The position numbers and the translations under genes were made by a program. A stretch of 8,033 bases of DNA, taken from the NCBI GenBank assembly GCA_027053135.1, contig JALUEA010000032.1, positions 8,878-16,910 on the forward strand. The letters are read 5' to 3'. This document shows positions 1 through 7,351 of the stretch, piece after piece. Source of the stretch: Candidatus Altimarinota bacterium (GTDB taxonomy: Bacteria > Patescibacteriota > Gracilibacteria > CAIRYL01). Numbering within the stretch: position 1 is the first letter of the stretch; each line of letters begins with the position of its first letter. The notes beneath the pieces are model-generated. The model searched no databases, had not been told where the DNA came from, and worked only from the letters and a program-made list of their open reading frames with translations.

Positions 1-1
1 A

Positions 2-964
2 ATAAAAACAAAAGATTATAATTCTATAGATGATGTTCATGATATATTTGCCATTCGAATTATTACCGATTCTGTAGAAGAATGCTATAAAGTATTAAGC
101 ATTCTCCATACACACTTTCCACATCAAGAAGAACATTTTTCCGATTATATTGCAAAACCAAAACTCAATGGGTATCAAAGTATTCATACCATAATTGCAT
201 TTGATGATGATTTTGTAGAAATACAAATTCGAACACAAAAAATGGATCACAATGCAGAAATTGGCACAGCATCCCATTGGTCATATAAAGGTATTTCTTT
301 ACACGATAATCACATACAACACATTTCTTCTCCTCATACATCGCATTCAAAAAATAAAGAGTTTACTGCATTAAAACAATCATTACCAAAAAAAATATAT
401 GCATTAACCCCTACTGGTGAAGTAAAAGAACTTCCACTTGGTGCCACTCCAATAGACTTTGCGTATACGATTCATACTGATATTGGAACTCATTGTAAAG
501 GTGCAATTGTAAACGATAAAATTACTCCATTAAACTATACAATCCAAGAAGGAGATATGATTGAAATTCTTACCGATAAAAACAAATACCCAAAAAAAGA
601 ATGGCTCTCGATTGCCGTTTCCAAAAGTGTACGACACAAAATAAAATCATATTTTCTTTCTATAGGAGAAAATATTGCAACAAAAAACAATACATTCCTC
701 CAAAAAACAGAAGCAACAAAACCAATTCTCTCAAAACATGTTCATAAAAACACAACACACAATACTCCTTCTCCTAATACTTTTTTAATAGGTGGTGAAA
801 AAAACATGATATATCATTTCGCGAAATGTTGTCATCCAGAAGAGAAAAAAAACCTGGTTGCATATGCGTCTAGTACAAGAGACTTTGTAATTCATCACAA
901 AAACTGTTTAAATGTGTTACGATGTGATCAACAAAAAATATTAGAAGTAAAAAAAATCGCATAA
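2..964 (+). CDS. rel: RelA/SpoT-family (p)ppGpp synthetase, 5'-truncated by window edge, compact C-terminus without ACT domain
   Basis: This makes the alarmone (p)ppGpp from ATP and GTP/GDP during starvation. The frame is open from base 2, so the 320 visible residues are the C-terminal part and the HD hydrolase half lies outside the window. Fragment residues 14-80 carry the synthetase core: DIFAIRI (Asp14, the expected metal ligand), DYIAKPKLNGYQSIHT (48-63) and EIQIRT (Glu73, the expected catalytic Glu), then AEIGTASHW. A TGS domain follows at about 130-191 (KIYALTPTGEV...). The end has a zinc-finger-like motif with FAKCCHP (Cys276, Cys277) and HHKNC (Cys302). The helical region between TGS and the Cys motif is only about 50 residues, and no ACT/RRM domain follows, so the C-terminus is shortened relative to standard Rel. 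The stop is 22 nt before the protease gene, consistent with co-transcription. The family is certain; mono- or bifunctional status cannot be judged without the N-terminus. Confidence 0.93.
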   Translation: MKTKDYNSIDDVHDIFAIRIITDSVEECYKVLSILHTHFPHQEEHFSDYIAKPKLNGYQSIHTIIAFDDDFVEIQIRTQKMDHNAEIGTASHWSYKGISLHDNHIQHISSPHTSHSKNKEFTALKQSLPKKIYALTPTGEVKELPLGATPIDFAYTIHTDIGTHCKGAIVNDKITPLNYTIQEGDMIEILTDKNKYPKKEWLSIAVSKSVRHKIKSYFLSIGENIATKNNTFLQKTEATKPILSKHVHKNTTHNTPSPNTFLIGGEKNMIYHFAKCCHPEEKKNLVAYASSTRDFVIHHKNCLNVLRCDQQKILEVKKIA

Positions 965-986
965 AAATTATACTTTATACAATACA

Positions 987-2309
987 ATGAAATTTATATT
1001 TGGAATCATCACGGGAGTATTCGGAAGTATCGCTCTTGGATATTTTATCCATTATAATACTCCCGATCTCGATACAACAATTCGTCCAGTATACGAAAAC
1101 AATGATGCGATGCCAGATGTATCACCATCTCCAAAAACACATACCCCAACTCCAACAATAAACCCTGCATATACAAATACTACAACAAAGATTGACTCAC
1201 TGTTACATTCCGACAAACTCCAAAAAGTCTATTCATTACTCACCAAAAATTACTATAAACCAGAAGATATTACTGATGAAAAAATTGAAGAATGGCTTAT
1301 TCGAGGAATATTATATTCCGTTGAAGACCCATACACTGATTATTTTAATGAAAAACAAAGTGATGAATTTAAAAAAGAAATGCAAGGAGATTTCGAAGGA
1401 ATTGGAGCAGTCTTAGAAAAAAGAAAAAAGAATTTATATATTACGGAAGTCCTAAAACAACGACCTGCTGCACAAGCAGGCCTATTACCTGGAGATATTA
1501 TTATAAAAGTTGACGATAAACCTGTTATTAACGAAACCATTTGGGAAACTATTTTACGGATTCGAGGGAAAAAAGGAACAAAAGTAACATTAACAATTCT
1601 CCGAAACGGAGAAGAAAAAAATATTTCTATTACACGATCAAATATCCATGTTGAAAATGTAACCTTCAAACTGATTGGAAAAAAGAAAGATATTGCGTAT
1701 TTTAATATTTCTCAATTTGGAAATACCCTAGAAGATGAATTCTCAAAAGTGTACAAAGAATTCTATACACACAAATCACAAAATCCTGTTACAGGAATTA
1801 TTATTGATTTACGATACAATGCTGGAGGATTATTAGACGGAGCAGTAAACCTTGCATCATATTTTTTACCAGAAAATGATATTATTGTAAAAATTCAAAC
1901 AAATAAAGGAATTGAAAGTATCCTTCGATCACAAAAACTATCAATCTTCTCAGGGGTACAAAAAGATATAAATACTCCTCTTATCATTCTCGTAAACAAA
2001 GGAACTGCAAGTGCTTCAGAAATCTTTACATCAGCTCTTACAGAGCATAAACGAGCAACAGTTGTAGGAGAAAAAACATTTGGAAAAGGAGTTGTCCAAC
2101 AAATTTTCCCATTAGGATTTTCAAATAACGAATTTGTAAAAATCACTATTGCAAAATGGCTTACTCCTCATGAAAAAAACCTCACAAACGATCACCCTAT
2201 TATTCCAGACGAAACAGTCACATGGGATAAAAGTAAAATGACAGATCAAGAATTTCAAAATAAATATGACCCCCAACTAGAAAAAGCAATACAACTATTA
2301 GAACAATAA
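987..2309 (+). CDS. Membrane-anchored S41-family C-terminal processing serine protease (CtpA/CtpB/Prc type)
   Basis: This is a tail-processing protease of 440 residues acting outside the cytoplasmic membrane. The N-terminus (MKFIFGIITGVFGSIALGYF) is an uncleaved-looking membrane anchor. A Pro/Thr/Ser-rich linker follows at about 40-66. A PDZ domain spans about 133-220 (GIGAVLEK..., then RPAAQAGLLPGDIIIKVDD). The S41 catalytic core covers about 230-395, including IIIDLRYNAGGLLDGA. The predicted catalytic residues are Ser342 in GTASASE, Lys367 in FGKG and Gln371. The 25-residue Ser-Lys spacing equals that of E. coli Prc and B. subtilis CtpB, so the site looks intact. The start at 987 gives a complete anchor, although no Shine-Dalgarno sequence precedes it. 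The gene lies 22 nt after rel and 19 nt before glmS. Its substrates cannot be inferred from the sequence. Length is normal for a CtpA-like enzyme and there is no sign of damage. Confidence 0.95.
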   Translation: MKFIFGIITGVFGSIALGYFIHYNTPDLDTTIRPVYENNDAMPDVSPSPKTHTPTPTINPAYTNTTTKIDSLLHSDKLQKVYSLLTKNYYKPEDITDEKIEEWLIRGILYSVEDPYTDYFNEKQSDEFKKEMQGDFEGIGAVLEKRKKNLYITEVLKQRPAAQAGLLPGDIIIKVDDKPVINETIWETILRIRGKKGTKVTLTILRNGEEKNISITRSNIHVENVTFKLIGKKKDIAYFNISQFGNTLEDEFSKVYKEFYTHKSQNPVTGIIIDLRYNAGGLLDGAVNLASYFLPENDIIVKIQTNKGIESILRSQKLSIFSGVQKDINTPLIILVNKGTASASEIFTSALTEHKRATVVGEKTFGKGVVQQIFPLGFSNNEFVKITIAKWLTPHEKNLTNDHPIIPDETVTWDKSKMTDQEFQNKYDPQLEKAIQLLEQ

Positions 2310-2328
2310 TTTTTTACCCCGATACAAT

Positions 2329-4080
2329 ATGTGTGGAGTATTTGCCATCTCAAGTTCAGATATACAAAATGCTGGAGAAAAAGTTATAGAAGGCTTAAAG
2401 AAATTAGAATATAGAGGATATGATTCGTGGGGAGTTGCGACTTCAGATACCATTATTAAACAAGTAGGAAAAATATCAGAATCTACTTCTCATTTCCCTC
2501 CTGATACGAAAGCTATTGGTCATTCACGATGGGCAACGCATGGAGGAGTTACAAAAGAAAATTCCCATCCTCATAAATACAAAAGTGTTATTTTAGTTCA
2601 TAATGGTATTTTTGAAAATTATTTAACAGAAAAAGAACGACTTTTAGAAAAAGGCGAAGTATTCGTATCAAATACCGATTCAGAAGTAATAGCACACTTA
2701 ATACAAGAACAACTTGATTTATCACATAATATAAAATCAGCAATTCAAAATGTTGCTCAAATGATTATTGGACGATTCTCTATCATTGTAATGGTAGAAG
2801 GATATAACGAAATTTTTGTAGCACGACGAGGATCGCCACTCATTATTGGACGAGGAAAAGACCAATATGCACATACCACATTTGTTGCGTCAGATATTCC
2901 TGCCTTTTTAGAATATACGAATATTGTTAACTACATTGATGATGATGAAATGGCAATTATTCATAATGACCATGTGACTTTTTATGATTTAGACTCTGGA
3001 AAAGAAAAAGAAAAACGAAATATTGAAGTTTCGTGGAAAGAAGAAATTGCAGATAAAGGAGAATACAATCATTTTATGATAAAAGAAATTTTTGATCAAA
3101 AACAATCATTAACAGCTGCAATAAATCATACGGACCAAGAAATCAAAAACTTTATATCAGATCTTCAATCGGGAAATGGAGTCTATATGATTGCATGTGG
3201 AACAGCACATAAAGTATGTATTGCTGCAGAATACTACTTCTCATATATTGCTGGAAGAAAAATAAATGTTGTTCCTGCATCTGAAATGCCTGCATTTGAA
3301 CGATTCATCAATAAAAAAACTATTCTCTTTGCTGTATCACAAAGCGGAGAAACAGCTGATATTTTAGAAGTATTAGAGTTTGGAAAAAAACGGGGTGCTA
3401 AAATTCTTTCTATTACCAATGTTGAAAGTTCTTCTATTGCACGAATTTCCGATAATCATTTATCTATTCACGCTGGAAAAGAAAAAGCAGTTGCATCTAC
3501 AAAAGCAACAACATCACAAATGGCTCTCCTCTTACTTTTAGCATACGCTGATAATAACCGACTCAACGCGGGACGATTAGTTCTCCAAGATTTAGCGTCA
3601 AATGTAAACGATTTACTCAATCCACGATACGAAAAATATATAAAATCAGTTGCAGAAACACTCAAAGATTCCAATAATATTTTTATTATCGGAAGAAATT
3701 CGTTATACCCAATAGCGTTAGAATCTGCAATAAAAATTATGGAAGTTTCTTATATTCATGCACAAGGATTTGCTGCAGGAGAAATGAAACACGGCCCCAT
3801 TGCTCTTATTGAAAAAAACTCACCATGTATCGTTCTTGGTTGTGATAATGAAACTATCTCTAATGCAATTGAATTAAAATCACGAGGAGCAAAAATTATT
3901 GGAGTTGCTTCAGAAAACCATATGATATTTGATCAATGGTTAAAAATCCCATCTGCAGGAACCGCTATTTCTATCGCATCGGTTTTACCAATACAAATTT
4001 TATCGTATTATCTCGCAACACTTCGCGGACTTGACCCAGATATGCCACGAAATTTAGCGAAAAGTGTTACCGTAAAATAA
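2329..4080 (+). CDS. glmS: Glutamine-fructose-6-phosphate aminotransferase (isomerizing)
   Basis: This cytoplasmic enzyme converts fructose-6-phosphate and glutamine to glucosamine-6-phosphate and glutamate, the entry to UDP-GlcNAc and peptidoglycan. At 583 residues it is slightly shorter than the roughly 609 of E. coli. The N-terminal glutaminase domain (about 1-230) starts MCGVFAI, with Cys2 as the N-terminal nucleophile once Met is removed. It also has GHSRWATHGG (64-73), HNGIFENY (91-98) and NTDSE (115-119). Two SIS sugar-binding domains follow: the first has ACGTAH (289-294), SQSGETAD (337-344) and VASTKA (388-393), the second GEMKHGP (484-490). The C-terminus PRNLAKSVTVK keeps the conserved isomerase lysine (Lys578). 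The need for Cys2 fixes the start at 2329 even though no Shine-Dalgarno motif is visible. The usual GYDSAG reads GYDSWG here (Trp34). The 19-nt gap upstream leaves no room for a glmS ribozyme, so expression probably follows the upstream operon. Confidence 0.97.
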   Translation: MCGVFAISSSDIQNAGEKVIEGLKKLEYRGYDSWGVATSDTIIKQVGKISESTSHFPPDTKAIGHSRWATHGGVTKENSHPHKYKSVILVHNGIFENYLTEKERLLEKGEVFVSNTDSEVIAHLIQEQLDLSHNIKSAIQNVAQMIIGRFSIIVMVEGYNEIFVARRGSPLIIGRGKDQYAHTTFVASDIPAFLEYTNIVNYIDDDEMAIIHNDHVTFYDLDSGKEKEKRNIEVSWKEEIADKGEYNHFMIKEIFDQKQSLTAAINHTDQEIKNFISDLQSGNGVYMIACGTAHKVCIAAEYYFSYIAGRKINVVPASEMPAFERFINKKTILFAVSQSGETADILEVLEFGKKRGAKILSITNVESSSIARISDNHLSIHAGKEKAVASTKATTSQMALLLLLAYADNNRLNAGRLVLQDLASNVNDLLNPRYEKYIKSVAETLKDSNNIFIIGRNSLYPIALESAIKIMEVSYIHAQGFAAGEMKHGPIALIEKNSPCIVLGCDNETISNAIELKSRGAKIIGVASENHMIFDQWLKIPSAGTAISIASVLPIQILSYYLATLRGLDPDMPRNLAKSVTVK

Positions 4081-4091
4081 TAAAATTCAAC

Positions 4092-4120
4092 TAGATATAA
4101 AACACGATTTTGTGTATAAT
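4092..4120 (+). promoter_or_regulatory. Candidate sigma70-type promoter for the 1055-residue gene
   Basis: A perfect -10 hexamer TATAAT lies at 4115-4120. A 4/6 match to the -35 box, TAGATA, lies at 4092-4097, and the spacer is 17 nt. Transcription would begin near 4127, giving a leader of about 22 nt before the ATG at 4149. AT-rich sequence produces such hexamers by chance, but this one is in the widest gap between the + strand genes and has correct spacing. Confidence 0.45.
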
Positions 4121-4143
4121 ATACCGATATATTACACACAAAA
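4108..4143. repeat. 15-bp inverted repeat with 6-nt centre between glmS and the next gene
   Basis: The left arm (4108-4122, TTTTGTGTATAATAT) and right arm (4129-4143, ATATTACACACAAAA) are reverse complements with one mismatch. The centre is ACCGAT. The left arm contains the candidate -10 box. The stem is AT-rich and no U-run follows, so it is a poor intrinsic terminator. A protein-binding operator or an AT-rich 5' leader hairpin fits better. The repeat itself is plain in the sequence; its role is inference. Confidence 0.75.
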
Positions 4144-4148
4144 TATTC

Positions 4149-7100
4149 ATGCAGAATATATATTTATATAATAGGCATTATAATTCGACACTTTTTAAGG
4201 AAAAGAAAAGCATTTTTAAAATACCTGAAACACCTTCTCTTGAAGAGAATAGAGAACAAGATAACAACAGGAGTAATCGTTTAGATCGGTTATCAAAAAA
4301 CATTAATGAAAGCATTACACATAAATTACAAGACCTCTCACATACAACACAATCTCCTGATATTATTCCTATTTCTGACAACAACATCAAACCAGATCCT
4401 GACACTATTCACACGAACGCCAATATTATCGATACAATCTCCCACAGTGAAAGTACAAAAGAATTATACGAAACACTTAATACACTTGGGGATAGTCGAA
4501 GGGATCCTGAATACCGACACTTTATAAATATGTTATCAGAAGACTTCTCCAAAGAAGAAGGTACAGGAATCAGTTTCGATAACCTCCAAGATACATGGCT
4601 TGGAAACAATACAAAAAAAAATACAAGAGGAGTCTTTAAAGCTCTACATCATACTGATGGAGTTCCTGTTAGTCGTATTCGAAATACAACGTTTTTAGAA
4701 TATAAACAAAACACACCGAGACACGATATTGAAAAATCAGTCCTTTCTTCTATTACCTCTTTTAACCGAGAATATCCTTCTCATATACAAGAATTACAAG
4801 GAAAAATGCAACATCTTCAATATACCTTTCTAAACACATCAAAAATAGTTATTGAAGATGCAAAGAAATTACAAACACTCCCAAACATACAACAAAAAAT
4901 CCCAAACTTTTTTCAATTTTTACATACAAAAATAAACAGCGATACAACAACAGACTTCCATCCTTTTGTCATACAGAAGAAACAAACAATTATCTCTGAA
5001 TTAAAAAGTCTCGATATTCTTTTAAGCACCAATAAAATACAAAAAAGTATCAATCCTCCCGTATGGGAAAAGATCTCTGATAATGAATATGAAGCACTCA
5101 ACACATACAGAGAAGTATTAAAAACCATGCTTGAAATACACAACAAAAAAACAGAAAAACGTATATTAAATCAAATAGAAAATAGTAAAAATATTCAAGG
5201 AATAGAAGAAAAAAGAGAAGATATTCTCCAAAAAATCGTCCAAACAAAAAAACAAATAGAAGATCTTAAAACACAATATCCCGTAGATACCAAGACCATT
5301 ACTCAACTTGAACACGATCTTCCGTATTTAGAACAAGAGAAGGAATTGTATGACGATATATACGAAAGAGTTGCTCCATTAGACCAAAGTGCTTCGGTAT
5401 ATAATGATATTTTTGAAAATATTTGGCAAGAAGGGAAAATAGTAGGGACCAAGGTTAAAAATATGTCAAAAACCCTTATTGATTTAAGAAAATACCATGC
5501 ATGGATAAACGAAAAAATGTTTACAGGAACACCTCAACCACAAAATCCAGATGTAAAAGCAGTATTAGTGGCAAGCGCATATCGCGGAGATATTTCACCT
5601 CAAGCACTTCATGCGGTATTACTACAACTTACACATACCAATAAAAATATTGAAGCATTTTATGAACACGTCGCAAAAGTTATATATTCAGAAAATGATA
5701 CCGAAGCATTACAAACACTTCGTCTCTATTTAGACGAACATCCTGAATTTTCTGAAATAGAAAAGAAATTATTATATTCTGCTCAATTTTGGAACGATAA
5801 AGACTTAGCGGGAAATACCGCACGATTAAATGCTGATAATCCACTTGCATTAACCGAAGCAAATAGTCGGCAGGCGTTTCAAAAAAACTGGGGATTTAAT
5901 GTTGTGTTAGCATACCAACAATACAAAAAATTAAATACCCAAAAAACAACACCAGAAGAATATAATTTACAACAATCTCTCAAAACAAATGGTCAAGTAT
6001 TAGATCTCTCATTATGGGTTGATCAAAAAACACATACGGTAAATAATTCAGAACAAATGAAAAATTATTTATCAATATTATTACAAGAAAGTTTACGTAT
6101 TGCTCCATCAGATGATATCGATGCAAAACTTAATGAATTACCAATATCGCAAGATAAAAAAATACTCTATAAACATATTCTCAATAAAAGTTGGACAAAC
6201 ACGACCCCAGATCTTCTGGTTTTTGTAGAAACACTCAAATCAGAATTCCAAGAAGAACAAAACATAGAACAAAAAATTGGAATACAAACAACACGAGCCG
6301 CCATTACATCTGCAATAAAAAGTGTAAATGATACAAGTGAACCTCTCTCTGATACTGTTTCTTATATTTTTGATAGTGCATTAAGTGGTGATATGCGATA
6401 TGTAGGACTCATAGGAGCACTTGCATACATTATGATGAAAGATACTTCTGGAGAAAACGGTTCATTCCTTCTCTCAACACTAAAAACCGGATTGCTATGG
6501 GGAGGAGGTCTTACCGTACTCAACTCTATAACAGATGATATGTTTGATGTAAATCTGTTTGAAAAAGGAAAAGAACTCATAACAGGAAAAAATAAAAACA
6601 TAGCATTCAGTCCCTCAAGTATTGCATTATCTGAAATGAAAAAAATTGAGAATGGAGATGAGAATAAAGAAATAAACTCAAAAGAATTTGAACGAGCAGG
6701 AATTGTATTAAGTAACGGAAATGTCAAAGAAACATTAGACTGGTATACTTCATGCAAAGCATTACAAGAAAATACAACTCGATCAAGTACGAAAAATATA
6801 TATTCTATAGGATTACCAAGTGGAATAGAACATTTTATCTCAACAATTTATGAAGATGAAGGAGCTATTGGGAAAATGCATACAAAAGAAGAAGCCGCAC
6901 AAAAAGTCTATTCGTTCTTAGATCTCTATTTTCGCCATATCTCACTACAACTCGATCCTACAGCAGGAAATGGACAAGGAAATGCAACAATGGGATACAA
7001 ATCTATAGCTGATGAATTCTATTATCCTGAAACAATCAATACTCTTACCTATAAAGAAGTCGGAACAAATGAAATAAAACATGGATACTCAATGGCAGAT

Positions 7101-7316
7101 GTGATGCGTGCTCGCACTGCACGAGAAACAATAACAGCACTCAATAATTCCATTAATTCTATACCAAATACAATAAAACAAGGAGCGCAATCTACCAAAG
7201 AAACAATACGCACTATAGGAGATACTACAGAAAATACAACAAAAACCGATGAACAAATAGATGAACAAATACTCAACCAAAACAGAAACAACAAGAACAA
7301 GAATAACAATATATAA
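4149..7316 (+). CDS. Large helical protein of unknown function with coiled coil, hydrophobic pair and EF-hand-like loop
   Basis: I do not recognise this 1055-residue protein. Residues 1-105 are polar and probably disordered, with no signal peptide. Residues 190-450 are helical, with heptad-like, charge-rich coiled-coil character strongest at about 330-405. Residues 460-560 look like packed amphipathic helices. Two hydrophobic stretches, 751-763 (YVGLIGALAYIMM) and 773-791 (FLLSTLKTGLLWGGGLTVL), are separated by nine polar residues and could be a short membrane hairpin or a buried helical pair. A loop at 835-846 (NGDENKEINSKE, then Phe) resembles an EF-hand. Residues 936-955 have a Gly-rich piece, TAGNGQGNATMGY. 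The C-terminus is Thr/Gln/Asn-rich and ends in an Asn/Lys tail. The same frame is open from a TTG at 4110, but that codon lies upstream of the candidate -10 box and in the inverted repeat, so I prefer ATG 4149. Arginine codons are mixed, unlike glmS. A structural or surface-linked role is possible but not shown. Confidence 0.85.
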   Translation: MQNIYLYNRHYNSTLFKEKKSIFKIPETPSLEENREQDNNRSNRLDRLSKNINESITHKLQDLSHTTQSPDIIPISDNNIKPDPDTIHTNANIIDTISHSESTKELYETLNTLGDSRRDPEYRHFINMLSEDFSKEEGTGISFDNLQDTWLGNNTKKNTRGVFKALHHTDGVPVSRIRNTTFLEYKQNTPRHDIEKSVLSSITSFNREYPSHIQELQGKMQHLQYTFLNTSKIVIEDAKKLQTLPNIQQKIPNFFQFLHTKINSDTTTDFHPFVIQKKQTIISELKSLDILLSTNKIQKSINPPVWEKISDNEYEALNTYREVLKTMLEIHNKKTEKRILNQIENSKNIQGIEEKREDILQKIVQTKKQIEDLKTQYPVDTKTITQLEHDLPYLEQEKELYDDIYERVAPLDQSASVYNDIFENIWQEGKIVGTKVKNMSKTLIDLRKYHAWINEKMFTGTPQPQNPDVKAVLVASAYRGDISPQALHAVLLQLTHTNKNIEAFYEHVAKVIYSENDTEALQTLRLYLDEHPEFSEIEKKLLYSAQFWNDKDLAGNTARLNADNPLALTEANSRQAFQKNWGFNVVLAYQQYKKLNTQKTTPEEYNLQQSLKTNGQVLDLSLWVDQKTHTVNNSEQMKNYLSILLQESLRIAPSDDIDAKLNELPISQDKKILYKHILNKSWTNTTPDLLVFVETLKSEFQEEQNIEQKIGIQTTRAAITSAIKSVNDTSEPLSDTVSYIFDSALSGDMRYVGLIGALAYIMMKDTSGENGSFLLSTLKTGLLWGGGLTVLNSITDDMFDVNLFEKGKELITGKNKNIAFSPSSIALSEMKKIENGDENKEINSKEFERAGIVLSNGNVKETLDWYTSCKALQENTTRSSTKNIYSIGLPSGIEHFISTIYEDEGAIGKMHTKEEAAQKVYSFLDLYFRHISLQLDPTAGNGQGNATMGYKSIADEFYYPETINTLTYKEVGTNEIKHGYSMADVMRARTARETITALNNSINSIPNTIKQGAQSTKETIRTIGDTTENTTKTDEQIDEQILNQNRNNKNKNNNI

Positions 7317-7317
7317 C

Positions 7318-7351
7318 AAAAAAAAGAGTTCTTCCATTTATTGGAGAACTC
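7318..7351 (-). terminator. Intrinsic terminator of pth, possibly bidirectional
   Basis: The arms at 7326-7336 and 7342-7351 pair as GAGTTCT-CCA with TGG-AGAACTC, leaving one bulged T and a TTTAT loop. Read on the - strand, the hairpin is followed at once by eight U's (the A-run at 7318-7325), the classical Rho-independent form. On the + strand the hairpin is followed only by GTTCTTTT, so termination of the unknown gene there would be weaker. The - strand stem includes the last codons of pth, and its stop codon sits in the loop and adjoining arm. Confidence 0.8.

Noticed and set aside
242..964. Rel-type gene starting at the ATG at 242
   Set aside because: The same frame is open back to base 2 and encodes essential synthetase motifs, so 242 is an internal Met and the gene is cut by the window edge.
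2310..2328. glmS ribozyme or riboswitch upstream of glmS
   Set aside because: The gap to the preceding gene is only 19 nt, too short for any such element.
4108..4143. Rho-independent terminator for glmS
   Set aside because: The stem is AT-rich and is followed by TATTCATG rather than a U-run.
4110..4148. TTG start at 4110 for the unknown gene, adding 13 residues
   Set aside because: It lies upstream of the candidate -10 box and inside the inverted repeat; the ATG at 4149 is more plausible. Without a Shine-Dalgarno signal this is not proven.
6362..6757. 131-residue - strand frame inside the unknown gene
   Set aside because: It is an antisense shadow with no start signal and no recognisable motif.
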